Shown here: positions 29,205-41,455 of the stretch, in pieces
How the letters are laid out: every line of letters begins with the position of its first letter
Position numbering within the stretch: the first letter of the stretch is position 1
DNA from: Cyrtodaria siliqua
Taxonomy: Eukaryota; Mollusca; Bivalvia; Adapedonta; Hiatellidae
NCBI GenBank assembly: GCA_037043455.1
Contig: JAWPHD010011456.1
Location: 1-64,000, forward strand
Length of the DNA stretch: 64,000 nucleotides
Direction: 5' to 3'
Translations under genes and position numbers: made by a program
The notes under the pieces: generated by a model
What the model was told of the DNA's origin: nothing
Database searches by the model: none
What the model saw: only the letters and a program-made list of their open reading frames with translations

Positions 29205-30535
29205 ATTGTTATTGTCCATGGGACAAAAACGTATGGCTCCCCCACTAGCCCGAACAGGCATAATTGACGACTCTAGGTCCAACCGTCCTCTATTGATCTG
29301 AGGTCGTTTTGATATTCAATATCCCTGTGACTGTATCTACTATCTGTATTAGTAAGGCCACATAAAAAAATATGTGTGGTTCAGGTAACCCGACCGACCC
29401 TATTTGTTTAAGGGGCCGAAAAAATAAATAAAAAAAAATAACAAAATAAAAAAAATTAAATTAAATAAATAATTAAATAAAAAAATATTAAACAAAAAAA
29501 CCAAAAAAAAAACAAAAAAAAAAAAATATTAAAAAAAAAAAAAAAAAAAAATTAAATATTTTTTTAAAAATATTAAACAAAAAAAAAATCAATAGGGGTC
29601 ATCTACTGGTCATGACCAACCATCCTTCCAAGTTTGAGGACCCTAGGTCCAACCATTCTCTAGTTATTGATCGGACATCGTTTTGATAGTCAATGTCACC
29701 GCAACCTTGACCTTTGACCTAGTGACCCCAAAATCAATAGGGGTCATCTATTTGTCATGACCAACCACCATTCCAAGTTTGAGGACCCTAGGTCCAACCA
29801 TTCTCTAGTTATTGATCGGACATCGTTTTGATAGTCAATGTCATCGCAACCTTGACCTTTGACCTAGTGACCCCAAAATCAATAGGGATCATCTACTTGT
29901 CATGACCAATCATCCTTCCAAGTTTGAGGACCCTAGGTCCAACCGTTCTCTAGTTATTGATCGGACATCGTTTTGATAGTCAATGTCACCGCAACCTTGA
30001 CCTTTGACCTAGTGACCCCAAAATCAATAGGGGTCATCTACTTGTCATGACCAACCATCCTTCCAAGTTTGAGGACCCTAGGTCCAACCGTTCTCTAGTT
30101 ATTGATCGGACATCGTTTTGATAGTCAATGTCACCGCAACCTTGACCTTTGACCTAGTGACCCCAAAATCAATAGGGATCATCTACTTGTCATGAACAAC
30201 CATCCATCCAAGTTTGAGGACCCTAGGTCCAACCATTCTCTAGTTATTGATCGGACATCGTTTTGATAGTCAATGTCACCGCAACCTTGACTTTTGAACT
30301 AGTGACCCCAAAATCAATAGGGGTCATCTACTTGTCATGACCAACCATCCTTCTAAGTTTGAGGACCCTAGGTCCAACCATTCTCTAGTTATTGATCGGA
30401 CATCGTTTGTGACACAGACAGAGAAACAGACAGAGAAAGAAACAGACAGAAAGCACAAAAACAATATGGCTCCCCTACCACACTTTGTGTGGGGGAGCTC
30501 CCTTACCACACTTTGTGTGGGGGAGCCATAATAAA
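29205..30535 (+). mobile_element. HINE-like element with 145-bp tandem array
   Basis: The 5' end is a palindrome (TTGTCCATGGGACAA) followed by GGCTCCCCC. After a low-complexity A/T run (29408-29590) come regular 145-bp units with CAATAGGG at 29590, 29735, 29880, 30025, 30170 and 30315, spacing exactly 145 each time. Next are a GACAGAGAAACAGACAG microsatellite (30413-30450) and a duplicated terminal stem-loop (GGCTCCCCTACCACA / TGTGTGGGGGAGC, 30468-30530). The order palindrome, tandem core, microsatellite, hairpin fits bivalve HINE/pearl elements. Confidence 0.75.
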
Positions 30536-30540
30536 CCGCT

Positions 30541-31076
30541 AATTGGTGTTTGTACAGCAAGACCATTGTGGATAACAAGCAATTTGTCATAGATTATCAC
30601 CTCTCACAATGCAAATTGCCTACGGCGAGTTTAGTTTGATTAAATAACATGATATTTAACATATTTTAGGCGCAGCTATTTTGGTTTTAAAAGAGTCTCG
30701 GTCCTTTTAAAGGAACGGCGACACGTGTGTCTTGGAAGTCAAACACAGAAACACTTAAATGGCCTGTAGAGACCACCGTGCATTTGTAATTTAGTATGAG
30801 CAGTGAGAGTGCACAAAATGGCTACAAAAAAAACTTACCCCATCCACTTTTCACATAAAGAAGCAAAACTGGAACTCAACATTATTTCAAATTTAATGTT
30901 ATTCACTTGAATAAACACAGAATTTGAAATTGGCCTATTTAACCAAAAGATGTGTGAAGTTGTGTTTTTTCTTATCTGAAAAGTGGGTGGGGTAACTGGT
31001 AAGTTCTCTTTTTGTTTTTCACAAACTGGGAATCAAATAACGGAGGCAATGGTATGCATAAACAATTTAATTTACT
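30541..31076 (+). repeat. Diverged direct repeat, copy 2
   Basis: Second copy of 28621-29190 in the same orientation, starting 1920 bp downstream. The shared order of landmarks includes TTTGTACAGCAAGACC, AGGCGCAGCTATTTTGGTTTTA, CACGTGT, AAATGGCCTGT and CTTTTCACATAAAGAAGC. Confidence 0.75.
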
Positions 31077-33160
31077 AAAAATATTTCAATACAATATGCA
31101 ATACATATTATGATATATGTGGTGGAGACTCGTGTTTTCGGGGTATTTAGTCATACAATCAATTAAAATGGCATTGTTTCTTCGTAAAACAAGTCTGACC
31201 TATTAAATTTCAGTAAAAATATTTACTTCCGCTTTGCATTATGGGTATTTTTTTTTATATAAAAAGGAAGTGTGGGGTCACCTTGAAGAAAGTACCTCAT
31301 AAAAGTGTGATGTAGGCTTCTTAAAATAGTTTTGACAATAAGAAAAATAAAATCGTTCAAATAAAGTTGTTACAAGTTCGTATCTAGGATTACGCTTTTT
31401 GTTTACACCGTGTTTGTTTTCAAGCCATATCTGTGTTTTTAAAATAAGGCCAAATAAAATAAAACAGTCAAAATGGCGTCTCCCAGTGCTGTTTTCGCTG
31501 TACAGTTTAAAAAATGTCAGCACATGGAAGCGCTAATGTTATGGCGTGCACTCTCCATAAAGAATCGATTGTTGAATTGTTTGACAAGTACCACAAACAG
31601 GTCGGTAAATGCCCCGAGTTCCAGGCCACCTGTCGTAAGTTTGTTTCTAAAACAGTACTATTAATGTGCATATGTGTATACTTGCTTCTCAGCAATAAGC
31701 ATTGGCATCGACTACTACTGCATCAGGGCTGCTGCATTATAACTTCTTGAAGAAGTATGCCGTTCCATAATAATTTTCTGAACTCAACCTCAATATAGGC
31801 TCATAATAACTAACATGAGGAATTTATAAATATTTATTACTTTCTGATGTTAGAGAAGTAATATACATGTAAGTAAACACTTTCACAAAACTTTTCAAAT
31901 GGTCAATTAACATTTGACATTATAACTTTGAATATTTGTTCGGCTGTCTGGGAGGCAAGAACTGCTCTTGGTTACATGTATGTCAACCGCAGAATTTGAC
32001 TACACCTGTGGGTCCCCCATCCTTCCTGACGGTCATATACCGGTATTCAGGAAGAGCATGGAAGTCAAGTCACTCATAACATGTCAGGCCCCACTGGAGA
32101 TCACACTGTATGGAGCTGGACTGATCCCAGCCGACTCATGTACTCATTGCTGTTGGAGCTGACCCTCTTTCGGACTTGCGGAAAACATTTAAAACTGTTT
32201 TACCCCTTTGTAATAATTGCAAGTGTTTGGGAAAAAAGCCAGTTGTTACCAGGCCTTTTGGGAAACAATAAAACATACACAATTTCATATTGTTATCTAT
32301 TGTAGTTTTTAAAATACCACATTTTCCCATTCATCAAAGCTCATCGCCACCTTAAATGTAACTTCGCCAAAAAATAAAATAAAAAAATAAAATAAAATAA
32401 AAAGCCTACCTACCTACCCTATTTTTTTCAGCAATGTTACAGTAAACATAGGCATAATTTTATTTGGCGCCTAAGAAATAAAAACCTCACGAGACGACCC
32501 CACCCCCTCCCCCCGAAACATGAGACCAGTTTATATTCTGGTATACGTAAAAAGACCAATATCTCCTACATCGTGAGTAAAATAATGAGAAAAAACATGT
32601 TTTATGTGTTAATGAAATATGTTTGTTCATTTCTAACATCGTATGTTAAATATTTTACAGTTTTAGTAATGCTGTGGCCGCAAGATCGTCTTAATACCCC
32701 GAAAACAGGGGCCACCATCATTACTTCTTGCATATTTATTTGGGTCCATTTATTTGTGTATGCACAGGCTAATGTAACGGTGTCGGTGTCTCAATAATCT
32801 CATGAATACGGCAAGGTTTTTGAATTTTTCCTGTAATTGCTTCTCTTAACTCTTATTTTATCTTGTGCTCACATTATAAATAACCGCGATGCAAAGTCGT
32901 TTTTCCGTTGAATGATTGTCATATTTTGACAGATCAACGTATATTATAGATGTAGATGTAGAAAAAACGTGTGTGCAATGATGAAAAAATTGTCCTCTAG
33001 CAATTGCTGATTGAACATGTTTTTAAGTCTTTCCTTATTAAGTCTATGCAAAATCTCTACATACAAACTTTGGTCACAGGAGTTGCAGCCATCTTTGACC
33101 CCAGGAACTTCAAATGAGCAAACTTGATAGAGCAGGGGTTAGCAAACATTAATAATAAAG
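31077..33160. other. Region with possible exon fragments, no supported gene
   Basis: One frame on the plus strand around 31514-31630 reads HKESIVELFDKYHKQVGKCPEF and is followed by a CGTAAGTT donor-like site; another frame at about 32138-32268 has a Cys pair (PLCNNCKCLGKKP). These could be exons of a decayed gene, but I recognise neither. At 32370-32405 is an (AATAAA)n-like run. The rest is unassigned. Confidence 0.3.
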
Positions 33161-33164
33161 AACA

Positions 33165-36100
33165 AAAGGGCCTGTGGATGCTCTACAAGCTAAAATGGTT
33201 CTTCTATATCAAGGCGTTTCATCATTAAATTTCTTTCAATACCTTTTTACAAGTGCAAAACACAACACCCTCAACTGAAATTTAAACCCACAACTCCATG
33301 CTAACAATTTAAAAGAAGATTTATTTAAGTTTTCCTTTATAATATAAGTCTATGTAAAACATGCAAAATCTTTATATACAAACTTTAGAAAAAATAACAA
33401 AAGTAAAAACGCATCCAAACAGGAAACAATAATAAAAATGAAGAAAAAAAAAAGAAAGAAAAAAGAGTTTACCTCCAGTGAGATTTGAACCCACGGCCAT
33501 AGTTTCCCAGTGTACAAGAAGTAATTCAAAGATTTTTCTATGGTGGCCATCTTGGATGTCACGTTTAACTTATTCTAACAAATTTGAAAAACATTCATCT
33601 AAGGATCATCCATGTGAAGTTTGGTCAAGAAGATGACCAAGAAGATTATATTTTGAAGATTATCCCTACATAAGTCTATATAAAACATGTGACCCCTGGG
33701 ACGGGTCCAAATGTGACCCCAGGATCACCATTTGTACAAGCTTGGTAGACGACCATAAGGTTATAGTAAATGCAAAATATTAAACCTCTGGCTCTTTTAA
33801 TTTCAGAAAGTATTTCTCTAAAGTCTATGTAAAACATCTGACCCCTTGGCCAAGGTCAAATGTGACCCAAGGATCACCATTTGAACAAACTTGGTAGAGG
33901 ACCATAAGCCTATAGCAAACACAAAACATTATACCTCTGGCTCTTGTAATTTCAGAAGATTTTTTAAGTTTTCCCTATACGACTCTACGTAAAACATGCA
34001 AAATCTTTATATACAAACTTTAGAAACAATAATAAAAATGAAGAATTAAAAAAAAGAAGAAAAAAAAAAGTTTACCTCCAGTGAGATTTGAACCTACGGC
34101 CCTTAGCTTCCCAGTGCACAATAAGTAATTCAAAGATTTTTCTATGGTGGCCATCTTGGATGTCACGTTTAACTTATTTTAACAAATTTGAAAAACATTC
34201 ATCTAAGGATCATCCATGTGAAGTTTTGTCAAAATTGACCAAGCTGTTTCGGAGAAGTTTTTTTGAAAATTATCCCTATATAAATCTATTTAAAACATGT
34301 GACCCCTGAGGCAGGGCCAAATGCGACCCCAGGATCACCAATGGAACAAGCTTGGTAGAGGACCATAAGCTTATAGTAAATGCAAAATATTAAACCTCTG
34401 GCTCTTGTAGTTTCAGAGAAGATTTTTTTTTAAGTATTTCCCTATACAAGTCTATATAAAACATGTGACCCCTGAGGTGGGGCCAAATGTGACACCAGGG
34501 TCACCATTTGAACAAACTTGGTAAAAGACCATAAGCTTATAGCAAATGCAAAATATTAAACCTCTGACTCATGCAGTTTCAGAGAAGAAGAACTTTTAAG
34601 TTTTTCCCTATACAAGTCTATGTAAAACATGTGACCCCTGGGGTGGGGTCAAATGTGATCCCAGGGTCACCATTTGAACAAACATGGTAAAGGACCTTAA
34701 ATTGATGCTACATGTAATACATGAGAGCTCTGTGCCATGTGGTTTCAGAGAAAGATTTTTTAAAGTTTTTCCCTATACAAGTCTATGTAAAACATGTGAC
34801 CCTGAGGCAGGGCCAAATGTGACCCCAGGGTCACCATTTGAAACAAACTTGGTAAAGGACCGTAAGCTTATTGTAAATGCAAAATATTAAACCTCTGGCT
34901 CTTGTAGTTTAAGAGAAGAAGATTTTTTTTTCTATATAAGTCTATGTAAAACTGACCCCCGGGGCGTGGCCAAATTTGACCCCAGGGTCACCGTTTGAAC
35001 AAACTTAGTAGAAGTCCATAAGCTGTTGCTACACGTAATACATGAGAGTTCTGTGCCATGTGGTTTCAGAGAAGAAGATTTTTTTAAAGTTTTTTCCTAT
35101 ATACCGGTAAGTCTATGAAAAACATGCAAAATCTCAATATACAAACTTTGGACCCCCAGGGCACAGACATTTTTGACACCGGGGACTTCATTTGAACAAA
35201 CTTGATAGTCTAGGCGTTGTCGATCATATTAAAAGAAAAACTGTCGAAATCTGTTCAGCAGTTCTTGAGAAGATTTTTTAAGGTTTTGACCATATATGGT
35301 ACTGGCGGCCATCTTGCATGTCGCGCCGATCTAATTTTAACAAATCTACAAAGCATTCATCTAAGGATCATCCATGTGAAGTATGGTCAAAATTGACCAA
35401 GCGGTTTCTGAGGAGAAGTCGTTTGAAGCAAAAGTTAACGACAATACAAATCCAAATTAGCAGGTTCCTCAGAGTTGACTGTAGCATTTTTTTGGCAAAT
35501 TCTAAGTTGAAAAGGTGCCATAACTCCATAAAAAATTGGTGGTTTGTAACCAAAGTCGAACTTGACCTGTATTTTATGATCTTAAACCCGTGTACCAACA
35601 ATTATTTAAATCCGTCGACCCTTTCACGAGTTATCGTCCGGACACCGTTTTTTGGGCAAATTGTAAGTTGAAAAGGGGCCATAACTCCGTCAAAAATTGG
35701 TGGTTTGTAACCAAAGTCGAACTTGACTTGTATTTTATGGTCTTAAACCTGTGTACCAAAAATTATTTAAATCCGTCGACCCTTTCATGAGTGATCGTCC
35801 GAACACCGTTTTTTTGGGCAAATTGTAAGTTGAAAAGGGGCCATAACTCCGTCAAAAATTGGTGGTTTGTAACCAAAGTCGAACTTGACTTGTATTTTAT
35901 GGTGTTAAACCCGTGTACCATATATTATTTAAATCCGTCGACCCTTTCATGAGTTACCGTCCGGGCACCGTTTTTTGGGCAAATTCTAAGTTGAAAAGGG
36001 GCCATAACTCTGTCAAAAATTGGTGGTTTGTAACCAAAGTCGTACTTGACCAGTATGATATGGTCTTAAACTTGTGTACCAAAAATTATTTAAATCCGTC

Positions 36101-36500
36101 GACCCTTTCATGAGTTATCGACCAGAAAGTGTTTTTTGGGCAAATTTTAAAAGGAAAATGGGCCATAACTCCGTCAAAAATTGGTGGTTTGTAACCAAAG
36201 TCGAACTTGACCTGTATTTTATGGTCTTAAACCCGTGTACCAAAAATTATTTAAATCCGTGGACTCTTTCACGAGTTATCGTCCGGAAACCGTTTTTTTT
36301 GGCAAATTCTAAGTTGAAAAGGGGCCATAACTCCGTCAAAAATTGGTGGTTTGTAACTAAAGTCGAACTTGACTTGTATTTTATGGTGTTATACCCGTGT
36401 ACCAAATATTATTTAAATCCATCAACCCTTTCATGAGTTATCGTCCAGAAACCAACAGACCGACCGACGGACCGACAGACAGACTGACAAGCTCACTCCT
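33165..36500 (+). mobile_element. HINE-like element(s): two tandem monomer families
   Basis: It starts near AAAAGGGCCTGTGGATGC. 33.6-35.15 kb has ~160-175 bp monomers with GTGACCCCTGRGGYRGGGYCAAATGTGACCCC in pieces, ACCATAAGCTTATAG and CTCTGGCTCTTG; the same family fills 47.3-48.7 kb. 35490-36440 has a different family with ~161-bp spacing (landmark GGGGCCATAACTCCGTCAAA), about six copies. A GACCGACCGACGGACCGACAG tail ends the block at 36455-36490. Two internal copies of a ~170-bp block (33355-33545 and 33985-34145) contain a tRNA B-box-like sequence. Confidence 0.6.
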
Positions 36501-37370
36501 ATATATAACTCTAATTCAAGTGAAGACAGAGATATGGTTCTTGCGCTCTGCACATCCTCTCTTAGCTCAATTTATAAGTATAAACTTAAAAAGGACAATA
36601 CATCTAATTAAGTGAAGACAGAGTTATGGATATTGTGTTCTCTTCCTCCCATTGCCCTCTATCCTTGTGTAAAATTTCATCGCAGTCCCATTAGTTGTTT
36701 TATTTTTATGGAGCGGACACTAACTATAAGTATTAACAGTACTATTATCAATTTTATTTAACTGAGAAAACTACAAGTCTCTGGAAAGCTGAAAATAAAA
36801 GATTCTGTAGTATTGTGTGCTCTGTTTATGTTCTCTAAGGCTAGTCTTATCTGGCAGACTTGTTATACCATTGTATGCGCAGTTTAGAATTGAACATCAT
36901 GGCTGTAACACGTCTGTGTTAGTGGTTATTTCACCATCATCCGACATGATTGTCAACATATAATATAACGAACATCATTACAGATTCCACTAAAGGTGAC
37001 CATTTATATCAACCGCCGAGTGAGTGTTCAGTTACCCACGGTTCATTGTGTAATTTGACTTACGACATGACAGGTATGGGACTCGACATGTGCGACGTTT
37101 TTGAGGGACAACTCAAAGCTGTGGTCATAACATAGGATATTTTTGCATTTAAAATCAAAAATGTGAAAATTGATGTCCCCTCCGAATTGTCCTTTGGAAA
37201 AAATTGCGACATTTAATGGCTACCAAATAAAATGCTTTTACAGTGTAAGACTTCTGAAAACTTTGACAACTGTTTTATTAAAAGTTTTCATATTAAAGCA
37301 TATAGGCCACTCTCAATATTTATGCATGAATATCAGAACGAGGCTGTATTGGCAAACACACTCAGCAGTA
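36501..37370. other. Unassigned spacer
   Basis: No repeat array, RNA gene or credible exon is seen between the microsatellite tail and the THAP exon. A short frame (36950-37135) has no recognisable content. Confidence 0.4.
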
Positions 37371-38880
37371 ATGGCTACTACAGTAGAATCAGGCAGTAGA
37401 TTAGGTAGGAGTAATCAACATTGTTGTGTCCCAGGATGTAAAGGTGATGGTAGATATCAGCAAGATTTACATTTTCATAGAATTCCAAAAGACAAAGATC
37501 AAAAGAAGAAATAGATAGTGAAAATTAGAAGAGATACAGGAGAAAACGTTCAGGTAACTCTATATACAAATTAAATTAAACTGTAATATATTGAACATGC
37601 ATGGATAATGAAAAACATACTTTTTACACAATATTTGTCATGAATATCTATTGAAAACTTTAAATAGCAAGTTCACTGAATAATAAACATGCTTAAATAG
37701 TAAAACAGGCACAAACAATAACATACATTTCAATATTTATTCGGGCACATAATTGTAGGCAAATGTGTGTTCATGCATTTACCGTAGTGCTCCAAAATAA
37801 TTTCAAACATTTAGTTAACTATTTTACTATTGACTATTCCAGATTACAAACTCCACTGTTGTCTGTTCAAGACATTTTAAAAAGCAAGATTACAGATCAT
37901 GGGGTCCTGTGAAAAAAATCTAAAGAAAGATGCAGTTCCATCCGTCTTCTTGTGGACTGGTGCAAAATGTGATGAAAGAAGGAAAAACAGAAATATGCTG
38001 GCGAATGAAGCTAATGACAATAAAAGGTTAGAGAAGTGTTCTTTGCTAATAGATTTCATTTTTACCATAAACATCATTTTAAAATACCCATGAAATTGTT
38101 GATGTTATATATGATACTTTCTACTAGTAATCCCCGTTAGCCATTATTCAGTTTCACATCCTATTCTTTTCAGTTTGGATTACAACTCTGGTGATGAGGA
38201 AGAAATGGATGTTGTTCAAAGTTGGCGATAGACAGAGTTGCAGTGTCACAGAAAAAGAAGACGAGAAAAAAAAAGAAAAAAAAAGATAGCAGATCTGGAG
38301 GATCAATTGAAGGACAAAACAGAACAATGTGCCTCGCTGAAAAAAAAGCTAGATTTAGAAAGATTTGGTTTAAATAGATTTTCCAATGATGATGCTATGA
38401 TAAATTTTTACTCTGGATTTCCCACATATTGCGCTTTTTTAACATTTTTTCAATGTATTCAGCCTTCTGCAAGTAATATGCAAAGAGCATATTATCAGCC
38501 ATCAAACACAACGAGTCTTGCTGGCAGAAAGCGAAATATGCTTCTTACAGATGAAATGTTTATGTTCTTTAGTAGATTCCGTCCTGGCTTGTTTGAACAA
38601 GATGTAAGTGTTAGTTTTAATGTTTCAGAACATCTGTTAGTAGAAAAATTGTTACATGGGCAATTTGTGTGTATGTTGTTTTAGTTCTATCCCAATATGG
38701 CTATCACCTGATGTAGTACAACATCATATGTCAGAGTGCTTTAAAAACGTCTATCCGCGAACAAGGGTAATAATAGATTGTACAGAGCTTAAAACACAGC
38801 AACCCTCATCTCTTGTATTTAATTCACAGTCATACTCAAGCTACAAAAGTAGCTTTTCCGAACTTTGTATCAACTGTGTC
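37371..38880 (+). pseudogene. THAP-domain DDE transposase gene, decayed and truncated
   Basis: Exon 1 (37371-37553) starts MATTVESGS and has the THAP opening CCVPGCKGDG; an in-frame TAG at 37512 interrupts it. Its donor is CAG|GTAACT. Exon 2 from 37843 (after TTCCAG) continues in frame with VVCSRHF, the second THAP zinc pair; a frameshift in an A-run follows near 37905. Exon 3 from 38174 has an acidic stretch, a TAG at 38229, a basic coiled coil and the HTH helper region of DDE_Tnp_4 (LLTDEMFMFFSRFRPGLFEQ). After another shift near 38684 comes IPIWLSPDVV and the first catalytic Asp, in IIDCTELKTQQPSS. The sequence stops near 38850, before the other two acidic residues. Confidence 0.75.
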
Positions 38881-40096
38881 CAATATATTCTGGCGGAAAG
38901 CTAGCAGAATTAGCATTCTTTTGTCCACAGATTTCAATGTTTGGATATGGTCTTTCCAGTGGATCCCACTATCTCTTACTGGGTTGTACAAGGTGGATTT
39001 AATACTTCCGCCCAATGACCCTGACCTTGAATAGCCACTTAACTCAAGATCTTGGACGGCTTTGCCATGAATCTTTTCCCCTCTAGGTGTGTGCCACGTT
39101 TGGGGTTGGGATGTTTTGGCAATATGTTCAGGCAGTGCCTTCAGGCCAATTTCATATTGTTGGCCAATTGATATAGGGCCCCAACAATATGTCCACATGC
39201 TCCTGACAATCCAATAACGCATGAGCAATTTGCCAATGATATGGACGACTCATTTTCTTCTCTTACAAGGAAGTTTATCTGAAAATGAAAGATTTCTTTT
39301 ATAATAATAAATGTCAAAAGTGTCATATTCTAAATGAAATTTGTTATGATTTTCGCAATACAAAAACTGTTAATGTTATTGTCGTCATTTAACTTGTGTA
39401 TTATCGTTTGGCTTTAAATTTGTTTTTAAAATCTATATATTTTTTTTATTTGAAAAACAATAAATACATATGCTTACTGATAATTGATGTGGCTTTTAAT
39501 TTTTCGTTTGGGATCTGAAACATTTCCCTGATACTCTTGAACCAAGTCATACTGCTAAAAAAACACTGATAGTTATAATTTGAAGTGGATGTAATAGGTT
39601 CAAACTATTTTGTGTTTATTACATGAAACACGGTATGATTGTACTAACCAACAGAGATTCCCCAGGGAGTAATAGGGTATCTAATTTGATAAAATCAGGA
39701 ATTTAGGGCCAAGAATTGAACTATTTGTTATTTGTTATCAACAGAACATTGTATAGCATTTCCTATAAATTGGATGTGTAATAAATGCTTTATATAATAG
39801 CACTGGCCTTGCAGACCTAATAAAAGAAATGCTTGCAGAATGAAGATTAATTGGTTGTAACTGAATCGTGATTCTCACCACTAAATTGTACTAGTAACCT
39901 AGATTAATGTGATCAGTATAATGAATGGTTTCTTACCTTTGAGATCTTGAATATATCCTTCACTATAATATGTATATCCCTTGCTGATAGATTTATCACC
40001 AGATGACTGTTTGGTATCTTTGATATAATTTTCAACAAATGCAAAAGAAATATTTGGAATAAGAGAAATATCTCTGTCACTGTATGAAGTAGCCAT
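38846..40096 (-). pseudogene. SWIM zinc-finger gene fragment
   Basis: The putative first exon is 39937-40096 (MATSYSDRD ... SKGYTYYSEGYIQDLK) with a donor AAAG|GTAAG. A downstream exon starts at 39278 after TTTTCAG and carries the SWIM motif CSCVIGLSGACGH (CxCxnCxH) and LYQLA. A one-base frameshift near 39150 leads to KALPEHIAKTSQPQTWHTPRG, then VQDLELSGYSRS, IKSTLYNPVR and LDTVDTKFG. Such SWIM proteins are common in bivalve mobile elements, often with YqaJ nucleases, but no nuclease is seen here. Homology ends at about 38846 where it meets the plus-strand transposase. Middle exons are unresolved. Confidence 0.6.
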
Positions 40097-40217
40097 TATC
40101 TCTAAGGACGCTGGCTTCTGCTACAAAGATGTTTGCCAACTCAGCCTCGTTCTGGAAACTGTTATGAATATTCATGAGGCAATATTAAGAAGGGTCTATT
40201 CCATCTTTAGGTTTGAT

Positions 40218-41422
40218 TTATTTAACAAGAGGCCCAAGAGGCGCTAGTGTTACAAGACAAAATATAGCAAATTGCGTTAATTTAAGGGCAATAAGTTCGG
40301 TGTTACCGGTCTGATCTGGCTGGTTTCTGAACTCGTCCGAGCTTTCTTTGATATTAATAATCTGGTAAAGTTTGGTAAAGATTGGATGAAAATGGAGGCG
40401 CTCGAGTGTTGACAAGACAAAATATAGCAATTTTCGTTAATTCAAGGGCAATAACTCCGGCGTTACTGGTCCGATCTGGCTTTGATCGTTACCAAACTTG
40501 CACAGATTGTTAATACCAATGATAGCTTGGACAAAAAATCAGCTCAATCGGATCAGTAACACCAGAGTTATGGCCCTTGCTTTTTCTGAAAAAAATGCTA
40601 TTTTCTGCCTTGTGAACACTCTAGGGCCTTCAATATTAATCATATCTTTACTAAACTTTGCCAGTGTCTTTATATCAATGAAAGCTCGGACAAGTTCAAA
40701 AACCGGCAAGATAGGAATAATTTAACCGGAGTTATGGCCCTTGTTTTGCTGAAAAATGCATATTAAGCCTTGTGAACACTCTAGCACCTTCATTTATTAA
40801 ACTTGCACAGATCGTTAATACCAATGAAAGCTCGGACAAGTTCGAAAACCAGCTGGATCGGACCATTAACAGCGGAGTTATTGCACTTGATTTAGTTAAA
40901 AATGCTATTGAATTGAATTGGGGTTTTAAGGCGCACCAACACATTACAGGTTATATAGCGCCTAACAGGCATGAACATGCCAGGCTCATCCTCCATGTAC
41001 ATCGAGATAAATATGGAAAATGGGCCTAGAACCTTCTCACCCTGAACTGCAGTTGCTGCAAATTCTATCGTAAAACTCCATTCACGCTGGAGCCACGTTT
41101 ATTGTTTTTCTGCCACTGCTCTTTTGATGTGAGCGAGATGGCACCTGAAACAATGCAGGGGTCATGATATTTTGCCTCGTTAAGACGATAGGACTTTCAT
41201 CCGATCTTTACCAAACTTTAGCAGATTGTTTATATAAATGAAAGCTCAGACAAGTTCGAAAACCAGCTAGATCGGACCATTAACAGCGGAGTTATGGCCC
41301 TTGATTTAGTTAAAAATGCTATATTTTGCCTCGTTAAGATGATAGGGCCTTCATTTTTCGTGCGATCCTTTTGAAACTCTACCAGATTGATAATATTAAT
41401 GAAAGCTCGGAAAAATTGTTAT

Positions 41423-41455
<33 letters not shown>

